A DNA stretch of 64,000 bases. It comes from Streptomyces mangrovisoli (GTDB lineage Bacteria > Actinomycetota > Actinomycetes > Streptomycetales > Streptomycetaceae). The notes beneath the pieces were generated by a model. The model worked only from the letters and a program-made list of their open reading frames with translations, was not told the origin of the DNA and did not search any database. Location of the stretch: assembly GCF_000974985.2 (NCBI RefSeq), contig NZ_LAVA02000058.1, positions 147,733 through 211,732 on the forward strand. Reading direction: 5' to 3'. A program made the position numbers and the translations under genes. Shown in pieces: positions 1 through 9,900 of the stretch (its first letter is position 1; the number at the start of each line of letters is the position of its first letter).

Positions 1-1
1 C

Positions 2-526
2 AGCGACCACTCGTTCATGGCCGCACCCGCCCTGGGCTCCGTGCTCCGCTCGATCGAGGTGCCGGCGGCCGGCGGCGACACGATGTGGGCCGACATGGGC
101 GCCGCCTACGACAACCTCGGCGCCGAGATGAAGGCGCGCGTCGAGGGCCTGACCGCCGTGCACGACTGGGAACCCAGCTGGGGCACCTTCATGACGCCGG
201 AGCAGATCACGGCGCTGCGCTCGACCCTGCCGACGGTCGAACACCCGGTCGTCGTACGGCATCCGCGCACCGGCCGCAGGACCTTGTACGTCAACGAGCC
301 CTTCACCACCCGGATCGTGGGTCTGCCCGAGGACGAGAGCCGCGAACTCCTCCACGAACTGGGGCTCCAGGCACGCGTCCCCGAGTTCCAGGTGCGGTTC
401 CGCTGGCAGCCCGACTCCATCGCGATCTGGGACAACATCGCCGTCCAGCACTACGCGATCAACGACTACTACCCCCAGCGCCGCGTGATGGAGCGCATCG
501 CGATCGCGGGCGTCCCGCTGTCCTGA
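2..526 (+). CDS. TauD/TfdA-family Fe(II)/2-oxoglutarate dioxygenase, 5' end cut by window
   Basis: This is the C-terminal part of a taurine-dioxygenase-type enzyme. Family members use Fe(II), 2-oxoglutarate and O2 to hydroxylate or desulfonate small organic acids. The frame is open from base 2 and reads SDHSFMAAPALGSVLRSIEVP, which fits the family motif W-H-S-D-x-S-F. The Asp of the iron-binding HxD is therefore visible, and its His lies just before the window. The distal iron ligand is the His of IAVQHYAINDY, followed by the Arg-rich PQRRVMERI typical of the 2-oxoglutarate site. The aldehyde dehydrogenase gene starts 43 bases downstream on the same strand, so the two are probably co-transcribed and the dioxygenase may produce an aldehyde. 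The substrate cannot be read from the sequence. Confidence 0.9.
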   Translation, partial: SDHSFMAAPALGSVLRSIEVPAAGGDTMWADMGAAYDNLGAEMKARVEGLTAVHDWEPSWGTFMTPEQITALRSTLPTVEHPVVVRHPRTGRRTLYVNEPFTTRIVGLPEDESRELLHELGLQARVPEFQVRFRWQPDSIAIWDNIAVQHYAINDYYPQRRVMERIAIAGVPLS

Positions 527-569
527 CGATCCGCGCCCCATGCCCCCGCCCGGCCCGTCAAGGAGAACC

Positions 570-2279
570 GTGACCAGCCCCACCCTCGACACGATCGGCC
601 TCGACCGCGCGCTGAACGAACTGCGCCACAACGCCCGGTCCTGGACGGCCGCTTCACTCGCCGAACGCATCGGTCTGCTCGAACGGCTGCTGCCCCGCAT
701 CCGGGACACCGCGGCGGACCTCGCCGGGGCGGGGGCCCGCGCCAAGGGATACGAGCCCGACTCCCCCTGGGCCGCGGAGGACTGGACCGGCGGCCCGTGG
801 GCGCTGGCCCAACACGTCAGCGCACGGCTGCATGTTTTGCGCCGCCTCGCCGCCGGCCGCGCACCGCTCCCGGAGGGCGCGGTGCGCGAGCGGGACGGCC
901 GCACCCGGGTGACGGTGTTCCCCGCCGCCGCCTTCGACAGGCTGCTCCTCAACGGCTACTCGGCCGAGGTGCGGATACGGGCCGGGGTCTCGGCCGACCA
1001 GGTACGCAGGCGGGCGGCCGCACCGTACCGTCGGCGCGGCGTGCAACACCCCGGGGTGGCTCTGGTGCTGGGCGCCGGGAACGTCGCCTCCCTCACGGCG
1101 ACCGACATCCTCCACAAGCTGTACGCCGAAGGGCAGGCGGTCCTCGCCAAGATGAACCCCGTCAACGCCTATCTGCGCCCCCACTTCGAGCGGATCTTCG
1201 CCGAGTTCATCGAGCGCGGGTGGGTGCGGTTCGTGGACGGCGGCCCCGCCGAGGGCGCCTACCTCACCGCCCACGACGACGTGGACTCCCTCCACGTGAC
1301 GGGCAGCGACCGTACCCACGACGCCATCGTGTGGGGCACCGACGAGCACGCCGAACGCCGGCGGGCCGCGGACACCCCCCTCGTGGACAAACCGTTCACG
1401 AGTGAGCTGGGCGGGGTCAGTCCATGCGTCGTGGTGCCGGGGCCGTGGAGCCGGGCCGACTTCCGCTACCAGGCGGAGCACATCGTGACGAGCAAGATGA
1501 ACAACTCCGGCCACAACTGCATCGCCAGCCAGGTCCTGGTGGTGCCCCGCACCTGGGACGGCACCGAGCGGCTGCTCGAGGAGATCAGACGGGTCCTGCA
1601 CGCCCTCCCCTCCCGCACGGACTACTACCCCGGAGCCGACCGCCGCCTCGGGGCCGTCCTGGCGGCGCATCCGCGAGCCGAGCGCCTCGCCGGCGACGGC
1701 CGGATCCTGGTCCCGGACATCACCGACCACGACGACCCGCTCCTGACCGAGGAGGTGTTCGCCAGCGCCCTGGGCGTCGTGCGCCTGCCCGGCGAGACCC
1801 CCGCGCAGTTCCTGCGACACGCCACCGACTTCTGCAACGACGTCCTGCCCGGCACGCTGGGCGCCACCGTGATCGTGCATCCCCGCACCGAGCGAGCCCA
1901 CTCCGAGGCGTTCGCCTCGGCACTGGACGAACTGCGCTACGGCACCATCGGCGTCAACTCCTGGTCCGCGGTCGGGTTCCTGCTCGGGTACACCCCGTGG
2001 GGCGCCCACCCCGGCCACACCCGGCAGGCGATCGGCAGCGGCACCGGCTTCGTCAACAACGCGTTCATGCTCACGGACGTGGAAAAGACCGTCGTACGCG
2101 CACCGTTCGCCCCCGCACCCCGCGGACTCCTCACCGGCAGCCCCTCGCTGTCCCCCAAGCCGCCGTACTACGTCACCAGCCGCACGGGCCTCACGACCGT
2201 CGAACGGGTCACCCGCTTCACCACCCAGCCGCACTGGGCCCGGCTGCCTCCGATCCTCTCCTCCGCCCTGCGCGCGTGA
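570..2279 (+). CDS. Aldehyde dehydrogenase family protein (long form)
   Basis: A 569-residue NAD(P)-dependent aldehyde dehydrogenase-fold protein. The GTG at 570 is chosen because AGGAGA lies five bases upstream; the earlier in-frame ATG at 540 has no ribosome binding site. The family's catalytic set is present: Asn in AKMNPVN, the general base Glu in SELGGVSP and the nucleophilic Cys in NNSGHNCIAS. The protein is about 80 residues longer than ordinary aldehyde dehydrogenases, with an extra N-terminal helical region and a C-terminal tail, and it resembles the LuxC/acyl-reductase-like branch. It follows the dioxygenase and probably oxidises the aldehyde that enzyme releases. That pairing is inference. 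Confidence 0.85.
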   Translation: MTSPTLDTIGLDRALNELRHNARSWTAASLAERIGLLERLLPRIRDTAADLAGAGARAKGYEPDSPWAAEDWTGGPWALAQHVSARLHVLRRLAAGRAPLPEGAVRERDGRTRVTVFPAAAFDRLLLNGYSAEVRIRAGVSADQVRRRAAAPYRRRGVQHPGVALVLGAGNVASLTATDILHKLYAEGQAVLAKMNPVNAYLRPHFERIFAEFIERGWVRFVDGGPAEGAYLTAHDDVDSLHVTGSDRTHDAIVWGTDEHAERRRAADTPLVDKPFTSELGGVSPCVVVPGPWSRADFRYQAEHIVTSKMNNSGHNCIASQVLVVPRTWDGTERLLEEIRRVLHALPSRTDYYPGADRRLGAVLAAHPRAERLAGDGRILVPDITDHDDPLLTEEVFASALGVVRLPGETPAQFLRHATDFCNDVLPGTLGATVIVHPRTERAHSEAFASALDELRYGTIGVNSWSAVGFLLGYTPWGAHPGHTRQAIGSGTGFVNNAFMLTDVEKTVVRAPFAPAPRGLLTGSPSLSPKPPYYVTSRTGLTTVERVTRFTTQPHWARLPPILSSALRA

Positions 2280-2331
2280 CCGCCGGCGCCCGCGGCACAT
2301 ACCTGCCTCGTGTACGGGAGCCGGCCGCCGC

Positions 2332-2877
2332 CTACTGGACGCGGATGTGCACGGTCTGCTGCGGGATCCTGTTCCGTGCCGCCTGTGCCTGCAACTGGTC
2401 GACCAGTTCGGACTGCGATCCCAGGACGGAGAACGTCAGGGACGGCGCCCCTCGCCGGGTCAGTTCGACGCGGTGGCTCACCGTGAACAGCCAGGCGCCG
2501 TACGTGCGCTTCAGACGGGTCACGTCCGCCCACGCCACCGCGGCCCGCAGCGCGCCGAACTGGTCGGTGAGGACCAGGCCGTCGGCGTAGAGGTAGCACC
2601 TGTTCAACTCCAGGGCGGCGGAGGCGCGGCGCCACCCCAGCCTGAGGCAGAACCAGACGAGCAGCACCCCCGCCACGACCGCCAACCTGAACAGCACCGA
2701 TGGAGGCCTCGTGATGAGCAGCATGCCGAACGCCAGCACGCCCAGCGCGGCGATCGTCCGCCACGCCATCTGCCCGAGCGCACCCGGCACCCCCGTGACG
2801 GCGTAGGTCCGGTACCCGCCGCCGAATCCGATCTCTCGCGCGCGCTGTTGCAGCCCGGCACGCCGTTTCTGGGACAA
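2332..2877 (-). CDS. Membrane protein with PH-like C-terminal domain, unknown function
   Basis: A 181-residue protein not recognised by name. Two adjacent transmembrane helices occupy roughly residues 40-80 (TIAALGVLAFGMLL and FRLAVVAGVLLVWFCL). A cytoplasmic beta-rich domain follows, of the PH-like/YdbT kind (CYLYADGLVLTDQFGALRAAVAWADVTRL). The start is a TTG preceded by AGGAG about nine bases away. It is convergent with the aldehyde dehydrogenase gene, 52 bases apart. Small proteins of this architecture are common in Streptomyces and have no assigned role. Confidence 0.7.
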   Translation of the reverse strand: MSQKRRAGLQQRAREIGFGGGYRTYAVTGVPGALGQMAWRTIAALGVLAFGMLLITRPPSVLFRLAVVAGVLLVWFCLRLGWRRASAALELNRCYLYADGLVLTDQFGALRAAVAWADVTRLKRTYGAWLFTVSHRVELTRRGAPSLTFSVLGSQSELVDQLQAQAARNRIPQQTVHIRVQ

Positions 2878-3018
2878 CCCGTCTTCTCCTCACCCCGATG
2901 CGCCGCCCGCCCCGACGGCCGACCGCGTCGTCCACCGTCCCAGTGCGCGCTCCCGCGTCCATCAGGGGAAGCACTGAATCCACCACGTAGAAACGGCGAG
3001 TGGGCCCCGCGCCGCCCC

Positions 3019-3384
3019 TCAGGCGGGGTGCCGGTCGGCGGACAGGAGCCATCGCCGGCGGCGGCGCTCCGTGACGAGGGTGGCACCGACGAGGACCCAC
3101 ACGAGGACCGCCGCGTACGTGGGCCAGGCGAACCACGCGGCGATCGCGGCCGCGGCGAGCTGGAGCAGCACGAGCAGGACCGTGACCCACCCCGGGACGG
3201 GAACGATCACCTGTGCCTTGTCCCCCGGGGTGGCGAGGACGGTCGGCAGACCGATCAGCACGACCACGGCGAGGGCGGCGAGCGGCCACGAGTACGCGGA
3301 CAGCGCCCACGGGGTGGCCACCCAGGCGACGAGTTCGGTGGTGAAGCGCAGCGCGGATGCGACGCGGTCGTCCGGTCTCTCCAA
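3019..3384 (-). CDS. Small four-helix membrane protein, resembles YrdB/DUF2568
   Basis: A 121-residue hydrophobic protein with about four membrane helices (ELVAWVATPWALSAYSWPLAALAVVVLIGLP, then VTVLLVLLQLAAAAIAAWFAWPTYAAVLVWVLVGA in two pieces) and a basic C-terminus. The open frame runs upstream to 3576, but the hydrophobic part begins just after a TTG at 3384. That TTG is preceded by a G-rich ribosome-binding-like run, so it is taken as the start. The layout and the LRFxxELxA-like opening (ALRFTTELVAWVA) suggest the YrdB/DUF2568 family. Function is unknown. Confidence 0.6.
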   Translation of the reverse strand: MERPDDRVASALRFTTELVAWVATPWALSAYSWPLAALAVVVLIGLPTVLATPGDKAQVIVPVPGWVTVLLVLLQLAAAAIAAWFAWPTYAAVLVWVLVGATLVTERRRRRWLLSADRHPA

Positions 3385-3569
3385 CGCGGTCCCCCCGTGA
3401 GAAGTGTTGAACCACCGGCGGGCGATCATACGACGATTCGTGCCGCGACGAGCACAAAGGGCGCACACAGCTGAATGGCTGTACGTTTGGTCGGACGGGA
3501 CGAGTGACCGTCGTCTGCGGCCGCCCAAGGGGTACCCGGTCCGCACTGGGCGTGCCGCGAGGGGCTTAC

Positions 3570-4919
3570 ATGACATCGCAGCAGGCGCCGAAGCAGCGCT
3601 CGAAGAGGATGCGGGTGGCCTTGCCGATCCCCGTGCTGACGCTCTCGTTGGCCGCCGCGGGTCTGACGGGCGCGTGCACGTCGCAGGCGGCCGACCGTTC
3701 GCAGGCGCCCGCCTCCGCGAGCGGGACCACGGCCCGGACCATCACCACGGGCACGGCCGGGACCGCGACCGGCGGTGCGACCAGGACCGCGAGCAGCAGC
3801 GCACCCGCGTCCGCGACCAGTCGCGCCGCGACGACCGCGACGAGCAGCGCGGCGAAGAACGCCGCCACGACCTGCGTCGACAAGGTCTACGGCGGTATGA
3901 CGGCCGCGCAGCGCGTCGGTCAGCTCTTCATGGGTTCCGTCACGCCGTCCAAGCCGAGTCAGCAGCAGATCCAGCTGATGCGTCAGTACCACGTCGGGTC
4001 GGTGTTCCTCGCCGGGCGCAGCACCGCGGGCACCACGGCGACCAGGACGCTCGTCAACAGCCTCCAGGCGAAGGCCGACACCGTGGCAGGTCGTCGCCTG
4101 CCCCTGCTGGTCTCCACCGACCAGGAGGGCGGCCAGGTGCAGGTGCTGTCCGGCCCGGGGTTCTCGACCATGCCGAGCGCGCTCGTGCAGGGCTCCTGGT
4201 CGACGTCGTATCTGCGCAACGCGGCCACCACCTGGGGCAAGCAGCTCAAGTCGGCCGGGGTGAACCTCAACCTGGCGCCCGTGGCCGATGTCGTGCCGGC
4301 CGCTCTGGGCCGCAACAACGCCCCGATCGGCCGCTACGACCGCGAGTTCGGGCACACGGCCGCGACGGTGACCCCGCACAGCAACGCGTTCGCGGCCGGC
4401 ATGGCGCAGGCGAAGGTGCTGGCCACGCTCAAGCACTTCCCCGGGCTCGGCAATGTCCGCGGCAACACCGACACGACGGCGAATGTGGTCGACTCGGTGA
4501 CGACGACCACGAGTTCGAGCCTCGAACCGTTCCGCTCGGGGATCAAGGCGGGCGCCCCGTTCGTCATGATCTCCTCGGCCATCTACAGCAAGATCGACGC
4601 GAAGCACCAGGCCGTGTTCTCCTCGACGGTCATCCAGGGGATGCTCCGCAAGAACATGGGGTTCAAGGGTGTCGTGATCTCGGACGACATCGGCCGCGCG
4701 GTGGCCGTGAAGGCCGTGTCCCCGGGCAACCGGGCCGTCAACTTCCTGTCGGCGGGCGGTGACGTGGTGCTGACCGTCGACCCGAGCCTGATCCCCGCCA
4801 TGACGACGGCGGTGCAGAACCGCATGGCGCAGAGCTCGGCCTTCCGGACGCAGGTGAGCCAGAGCGTCCATCGCGTGCTGACGGCGAAGCAGCAGGAGGG
4901 ACTGCTGACCTGCGGCTGA
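3570..4919 (+). CDS. Secreted glycoside hydrolase family 3 (NagZ/LpqI-like)
   Basis: A 449-residue exported GH3 hydrolase, probably acting on GlcNAc-containing wall fragments. The ATG at 3570 is chosen over 3504 because CGAGGGG lies upstream and a signal sequence begins there, ending in GLTGAC. That could be a weak lipobox, so the protein may be a lipoprotein. A Ser/Thr/Ala-rich linker follows to about residue 100. The GH3 barrel shows VSTDQEGGQVQ, the substrate-binding KHFPGLGNVRGNTD and the nucleophile region GFKGVVISDD (Asp372/373). The usual NagZ loop carrying the Asp-His acid/base pair is not visible; this resembles mycobacterial LpqI-type homologues. A hairpin lies just after the stop. 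Confidence 0.85.
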   Translation: MTSQQAPKQRSKRMRVALPIPVLTLSLAAAGLTGACTSQAADRSQAPASASGTTARTITTGTAGTATGGATRTASSSAPASATSRAATTATSSAAKNAATTCVDKVYGGMTAAQRVGQLFMGSVTPSKPSQQQIQLMRQYHVGSVFLAGRSTAGTTATRTLVNSLQAKADTVAGRRLPLLVSTDQEGGQVQVLSGPGFSTMPSALVQGSWSTSYLRNAATTWGKQLKSAGVNLNLAPVADVVPAALGRNNAPIGRYDREFGHTAATVTPHSNAFAAGMAQAKVLATLKHFPGLGNVRGNTDTTANVVDSVTTTTSSSLEPFRSGIKAGAPFVMISSAIYSKIDAKHQAVFSSTVIQGMLRKNMGFKGVVISDDIGRAVAVKAVSPGNRAVNFLSAGGDVVLTVDPSLIPAMTTAVQNRMAQSSAFRTQVSQSVHRVLTAKQQEGLLTCG

Positions 4920-4927
4920 CGGCGCGC

Positions 4928-4973
4928 CGGCACCCGGCGTCGAGCCGAAAAGGATTTCGGCGGCCGGGTGCCG
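4928..4973 (+). terminator. Two-stage hairpin after the GH3 gene
   Basis: An outer stem CGGCACCCGGC/GCCGGGTGCCG encloses an inner perfect stem GCCGAAA-AGGA-TTTCGGC. No T-tract follows, as is usual for Streptomyces terminators. The next gene begins only about ten bases downstream, so the element could also sit in that gene's leader. Confidence 0.7.
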
Positions 4974-4982
4974 TCGCTCAGG

Positions 4983-5507
4983 ATGACCGTCATGCAGCAC
5001 ATCGAGTTCCTCACCTACCCCGTCGTCGGCCCGCGCTCCGAGCTCCTGTGGGGTATCCGCATCGACGGCAGGGATCTGCGGATGTACGCCGCCGACGCCA
5101 CCCGCCCGCTGTGGCGGCGGGAGTTGGAGGACGACGGACCGCAGGAGCGGGAGCGCTTCGTGCTCACCCAGCACGGCGGCCTGTACGCCTCCGAGATCAC
5201 CGACCCCGTACGCCACTTCCTCGGCGACCCGGCGCCCGAGTTCGCCCGGCCCGCCGACCCCGCGCTTCCGGTGCTGGGTTGCTCGTGCGGCATCTGGGGC
5301 TGCTGGCCGCTGCTGACGGTCATCGACGCCACACCCGAGACCGTCACCTGGTCCGCCTTCCGCCAGCCCTTCCGCGAGCAGTGGGGCGAACTGCCCATGG
5401 GCCCGTACGTCTTCGCCCGCACGGCGTACGAGGAGTCGCTAACCGCCCCGACCCGCCTCGCCGGTGATCCGCTCGGGCACCTCTACGATCAACCCGTCAC
5501 CGAGTAG
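4983..5507 (+). CDS. Conserved hypothetical protein
   Basis: A 174-residue soluble protein that I do not recognise. It opens with MTVMQHIEFLTYPVVGPRSELLWGIRIDGRDL and has a central Cys-containing stretch GCSCGIWGCWPLL. An acidic/aromatic C-terminus follows, with no signal peptide or membrane helix. Starts at 4983 and 4992 are both possible and neither has a strong ribosome binding site. It begins immediately after the hairpin that follows the GH3 gene. Its 3' end overlaps the end of the convergent formate dehydrogenase gene by 19 bases. Confidence 0.65.
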   Translation: MTVMQHIEFLTYPVVGPRSELLWGIRIDGRDLRMYAADATRPLWRRELEDDGPQERERFVLTQHGGLYASEITDPVRHFLGDPAPEFARPADPALPVLGCSCGIWGCWPLLTVIDATPETVTWSAFRQPFREQWGELPMGPYVFARTAYEESLTAPTRLAGDPLGHLYDQPVTE

Positions 5508-6650
5508 GAGCGGGCGCCCGTGCCGGCCAGGCCTCCGGCGTCGGCGATCAGGTACTCGTCGCGGATCGGGCGGCCCGCGAGCCAGGACTCCAGGATCTCC
5601 CGGGTGCCGGCCGCGTAGCGGGCCTGGGCGGACAGGGAGGAGCCGGAGATGTGCGGGGTCATCCCCTGGTGCGGCATGGTCCGCCAGGGGTGGTCGGCGG
5701 GGGCCGGCTGCGGGTACCAGACGTCGCCCGCGTAGCCCGCCAACTGCCCGGCCCGCAGGGCGCGGTCGACGGCGTCCCGGTCCACGATCCGCGCTCGGGC
5801 GGTGTTGACGAGGTAGGCGCCGCGCTTCATCCCTGCCGAGCAGTTCGTCCCCGAACAGGCCTTCGGTCTCCGGGTGGAGCGGGGCGTTGACGGTGACGAC
5901 GTCACAGCGCGGCACCATCTCGGCGGCCGAGGCGTGGAAGGTCAGGCCCAACTCGTGTTCCACGGACTCGGGCAGGCGCGTGCGGTCGGTGTAGTGCAGC
6001 CGCACGTCGAAGGGGACGAGTCGGCGCAGCACCGCGAGGCCGATGCGGCCGGCGGCGACCGTGCCGACATGCATACCCTCCAGGTCGTACGAACGGGCCA
6101 CGCAGTCCGCGATGTTCCACCCCCCGTCCAGCACCACCCGGTGCGCGGGCAGGTAGTTGCGCACCAGCCCGAGGATCATCATCACCACGTGCTCGGCGAC
6201 ACTGATGCTGTTGCTGTACGTCACTTCGGCGACCGTCACTCCGTGGGCGATCGCGGCGTCCAGGTCGACGTGGTCGGAGCCGATGCCCGCGGTGACGGCC
6301 AGCTTGAGGTTCTTCGCGGCGGCGATCCGCTCGGCGGTCAGGTACGCCGGCCAGAACGGCTGGGAGACGACGACGTCCGCGTCGGCCAACTCCCGGTCGA
6401 AGACGGAACCTTCGCCGTCCTTGTCGGAGGTGACGACGAGGGTGTGGCCCGCCTTCTCCAGGAAGGAGCGCAGGCCGAGTTCGCCCGAGACGCTCCCGAG
6501 GAGGTGGCCGGGGGTGAAGTCGACGGCCTCGGGGGTGGGGGTGGTCTGGCCGCCCGGATAGTGGTCGATGACGGGGAGGTCGTCGCGGGCGTACGTGGTG
6601 GGGTATCCGTCGGTCGGGTCGTCGTACAGGACGCAGAGGACCTTGGCCAT
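5489..6650 (-). pseudogene. fdh: NAD-dependent formate dehydrogenase, frameshifted
   Basis: This gene encodes the metal-independent formate dehydrogenase (formate + NAD to CO2 + NADH), of the D-2-hydroxyacid dehydrogenase fold. The start MAKVLCVLYDDP at 6650 has GAGGAG upstream. The first frame gives the Rossmann motif GTVAAGRIGLAVLRRL and FDVRLHYTDR as far as NAPLHPETEGLF. It then runs out of frame at the GGG on the minus strand (bases 5831-5833). Removing one G restores LLGRMKRGAYLVNTARARI and continues through GYAGDVWYPQPAPADHPWRTMP, HISG and GTREILE to 5489. All active-site blocks are otherwise intact, so this is a very recent mutation or a sequencing error in a homopolymer. A LysR-type palindrome lies upstream. 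Confidence 0.9.
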
Positions 6651-6981
6651 GTCGCGGCTCCTCAACTTGGCTCGGACTGGACGTGGTTCACGATCCTCGC
6701 CACCGTTCGCGCCGGTCAAAACGTTCCTCGCTATGGCCGTATAGCCGTCGGCTATCGGCCTTCACCAAGCGGTTCGAGATCTCAGGGTGGTCCGGTGGAA
6801 GCAGAGGACGACGGCGGTGTCCGTGGGGGCCATCTGATCAACAACCTCCGCGAGGACCTCCGCGTCCCTGACCTGGGGTAATAGAGTAAGGATCAGGTAA
6901 GTCCAGCACCTTTGATCTTGAAGTGAACATGAAGCCGCTGTGAACATTCAGCGACTTTCGTTCTTGATCAAGGGAAGCACT
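6651..6981. other. Divergent intergenic region, fdh / exported amidase
   Basis: About 330 bases without a convincing gene, and less GC-rich than its surroundings. It holds the presumed promoters of the formate dehydrogenase gene (leftward) and the exported amidase gene (rightward). The 15-bp palindrome is listed separately. A four-codon ATG-stop mini-frame overlaps the upstream alternative GTG (6940) of the amidase gene. A short minus-strand frame at 6762-6947 has no known family resemblance and is not called. Confidence 0.6.
6741..6755. promoter_or_regulatory. LysR-type T-N11-A palindrome upstream of fdh
   Basis: ATAGCC-GTC-GGCTAT is a perfect 15-bp dyad with the T-N11-A spacing of LysR-regulator boxes. 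A longer imperfect arm pair (GGCCG.../...CGGCC) surrounds it over 6735-6760. It lies about 90 bases upstream of the formate dehydrogenase start. The LysR gene at 11735-12670 is the only LysR regulator in the window and is a candidate binder, but this is inference. Confidence 0.5.
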
Positions 6982-9900
6982 GTGCACCACGCCAAGCGCC
7001 TGAGACGTACCGCCGTGATCGCGGCCGCCGCTCTCACGCTCGACATGATGCTCGCGGGTGGTGGGGGAACAGTCGCTTCGGCGACTCCCCTCGTGTCGCA
7101 GAGCACTGAACAGACGGACCCCGCGAGCGGTGACGCCGCATCGGCCTTGTCCAAGGCCGCCGACACCGGTGAACCGGTCCGCATCGAGGGTCTGGACGAC
7201 GAGTACTCGACCACCTTCGCCAACCCGGACGGTACGCTCACCACGCAGATATCGGAGGGGCAGCAGCGGGTAGCCAACTCCGATGGCACCTACAGCGCTG
7301 TCGACCTGAGGCTCAAGCACTCCGCCGCCGGCTGGGTCCCGCGCAAGTCGCCCGTCCGGCTGCGCATTTCGGGCGGCGGTTCCCGAACCGCCGTCACCAT
7401 GACCCAGAGCGACGGCTCGAAGGTCGGTGTCGGCTGGCCCTCGAAGCTGCCCGCACCCAAGATTCGCGGCGGTGTCGCGACCTTCCGGGTCACCGCCACC
7501 GAGCGGCTGGTCGTATCGACCACCGCCACCGGGTTCACCGCGCACGTCGTGCTCACCGAACGACCCACGAAGCGGGTCTCCCTCACTCTTCCGCTCGTCC
7601 TCGACGACAGCCTGAAGGCCCATCAGTCGACCGACGGCGCGATCGCACTGCGCAGCAAGGTGCCGGGGGCCACCGTCGCGTCGGCCCACCAGTTCACGAT
7701 GTGGGACTCCGCGCACGGCGGCGAGCCTCTCCCCGATGCCGAGCACAAGGTGGCCACCACCCTGACCAAGGCAGCGGACGGCACGCCGCGGATGCAGCTG
7801 CGCCCCTCGATGAAGTTCCTGGACAGCCCGCACACGGTCTACCCGGTGACGATCGACCCGGACATCTCCTCGCTCAGCCGCAATGGCGACACCTACGTCT
7901 ACACGGGCAGCACCACACCTGAGATCAGCAACTATCGCCTGATGGTGGGCACGTTCGACGGCGGCACCACCAACTACCGCTCCTACCTGAACTGGAAACT
8001 CGATGCCCTTCAGGGCAAGCACGTGGTCAGCGCCAACCTGAAGCTGTACCAGTACGACGCCAACACCTGTACGCCCCAGCCGACATCGATCCACCCGTTG
8101 AACGGCAACTTCTCGGGCTCCACGGTCTGGTCGAACAAGCCGGCCGCCGACTACACGGGCTCATGGTGGATCAGCGACAGCTTCAACCACGGTGACGAGA
8201 CCGACGGCTGCAGCAACAGCTCCGAGACGATCGACATCACCAAGATCATCAAGGGGTGGGTGGACGGTACCCACGCCCAGCACGGCATCCAGCTGAACAA
8301 CGCCGACGGCGACTACACGTACGGCAAGCGGTTCTGCTCGATGAACCCGGATTCGTCGCACTCCGTCTGCTACACCTCCACCCGCGAGCCCACCCTCGCC
8401 GTCACCTACAACACCCTGCCCGCCAAGCCGTCGGGCCTGCAGGCCACACCCGGCAGCACCTCGGGCAGCGCCTCCTACGTCACTTCCACCACACCGGCGC
8501 TGTCCGCCCTGGTCAACGACGCCGACTCCAACAGCCTCACCCCCCAGTTCTCCGTCGCCAACAGCAGCGGCACCGTCCTGGCCACCGGCTCCGCCGCCTC
8601 CGTCGCCGCCGGCTCGAAGGCGACCTGGAGCGTTCCGGCCGGCGTGCTCTCCGACAAGACGACGTACAAGTTCCGCGTCCGCGGCTACGACGGCACGGAC
8701 TACTCGGACTGGTCGGGCTGGCTCAGCTTCGCCGTGGACACATCCAAGGCCCCCAAGCCTGCGGCGGATCTGCCGACAGCACCCCAGACCGGCGCCACCC
8801 AGACCCTCACCCCGATCCTGTCCGGTGTCGTCTCCGCCCCGTCCGGAAACCTGGTGCAGGCCGACTTCCTGCTCTACGACAGCGGCGGCGCGGCGCTCGG
8901 CGGAGCACCACTGGCCACGGTCGGAGCGGACAACGGCGCACGCGCGGCCGTCCAGGTCCCGGTCGGCCTGCTCAGCGACGGAGCCACCTACACCTGGAAG
9001 ATGCGGGCCTGCTCCAACAACCTCTGCTCCGGCTACACCGCCCCGCAGACCTTCACCGTCCGCCTTCCCCAGTCGACGACGGCGCCGACCACGACCACCA
9101 AGGTCATCACCGGCTCCGCTCTCACCCAGGCAACCGTGGACACCGGAGCGAGCGACTGCTCCGGCGCCGCCTGCACCGGCTCAGCTGCAGCCACCTTGAA
9201 GGTCGGTGCCTCCGGCACCACGCACTGGCGCAGCTACATCCGCCCGGACCTGTCCGCGCTGCCCGCCGGTGCGCAGATCACCTCGGCGACCCTCAGCATG
9301 GGCACCGCGGCGTGCCTCGGCAGTTGCGAGGCACACGACGTGGAAGTCCACCCGCTCAATACCGACTGGTCCAGTACCGGAACCGGCACCGACCTGGTCG
9401 CGGCGGCCAGCGGCGACACGCTCGACCTGAGCGCCGCCGATCCGGCCGCGCTCGACGTCACCTCCGCCGTACAGCTGTGGCTCGACGGATCGAACCCCGA
9501 CCAGGGGCTCGCCGTCCAGGCCGCGGACGAGGGCTCCGACACCACGACGGGCACCACCTACCCGGCCTCGGGCACCAAACTCACGGTCACCTACATCGCC
9601 CCGGGCGCCCCCGACGCACCCACGGCCGTGATCGCGACGCCCACCGCGAGCGGCCTTCTGGTGAACTGGAACGCGCCCGAGAACACCGGCTACTCGGGCG
9701 ACATCAGCTCCTACCAGGTCACCGCCTACGCCGCCGGCACCACCCAGGCCGCGCAGGTCGAGGTCGACGCCGCAACCGGCGGCACCACGGCCGTACTCAC
9801 CGGCCTCACCAACGGCACCGGATACACCGTCACCGTCACGGCGACCACCGACAACGGCACCAGCGCGGCGGCGACGTCCGCGCTGACCAAACCCGCCGCA

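Noticed and set aside
3426..5216. A 596-codon minus-strand frame over the GH3 gene
   Set aside because: It is the antisense of a clear secreted hydrolase. Its composition is Arg/His-rich without structure.
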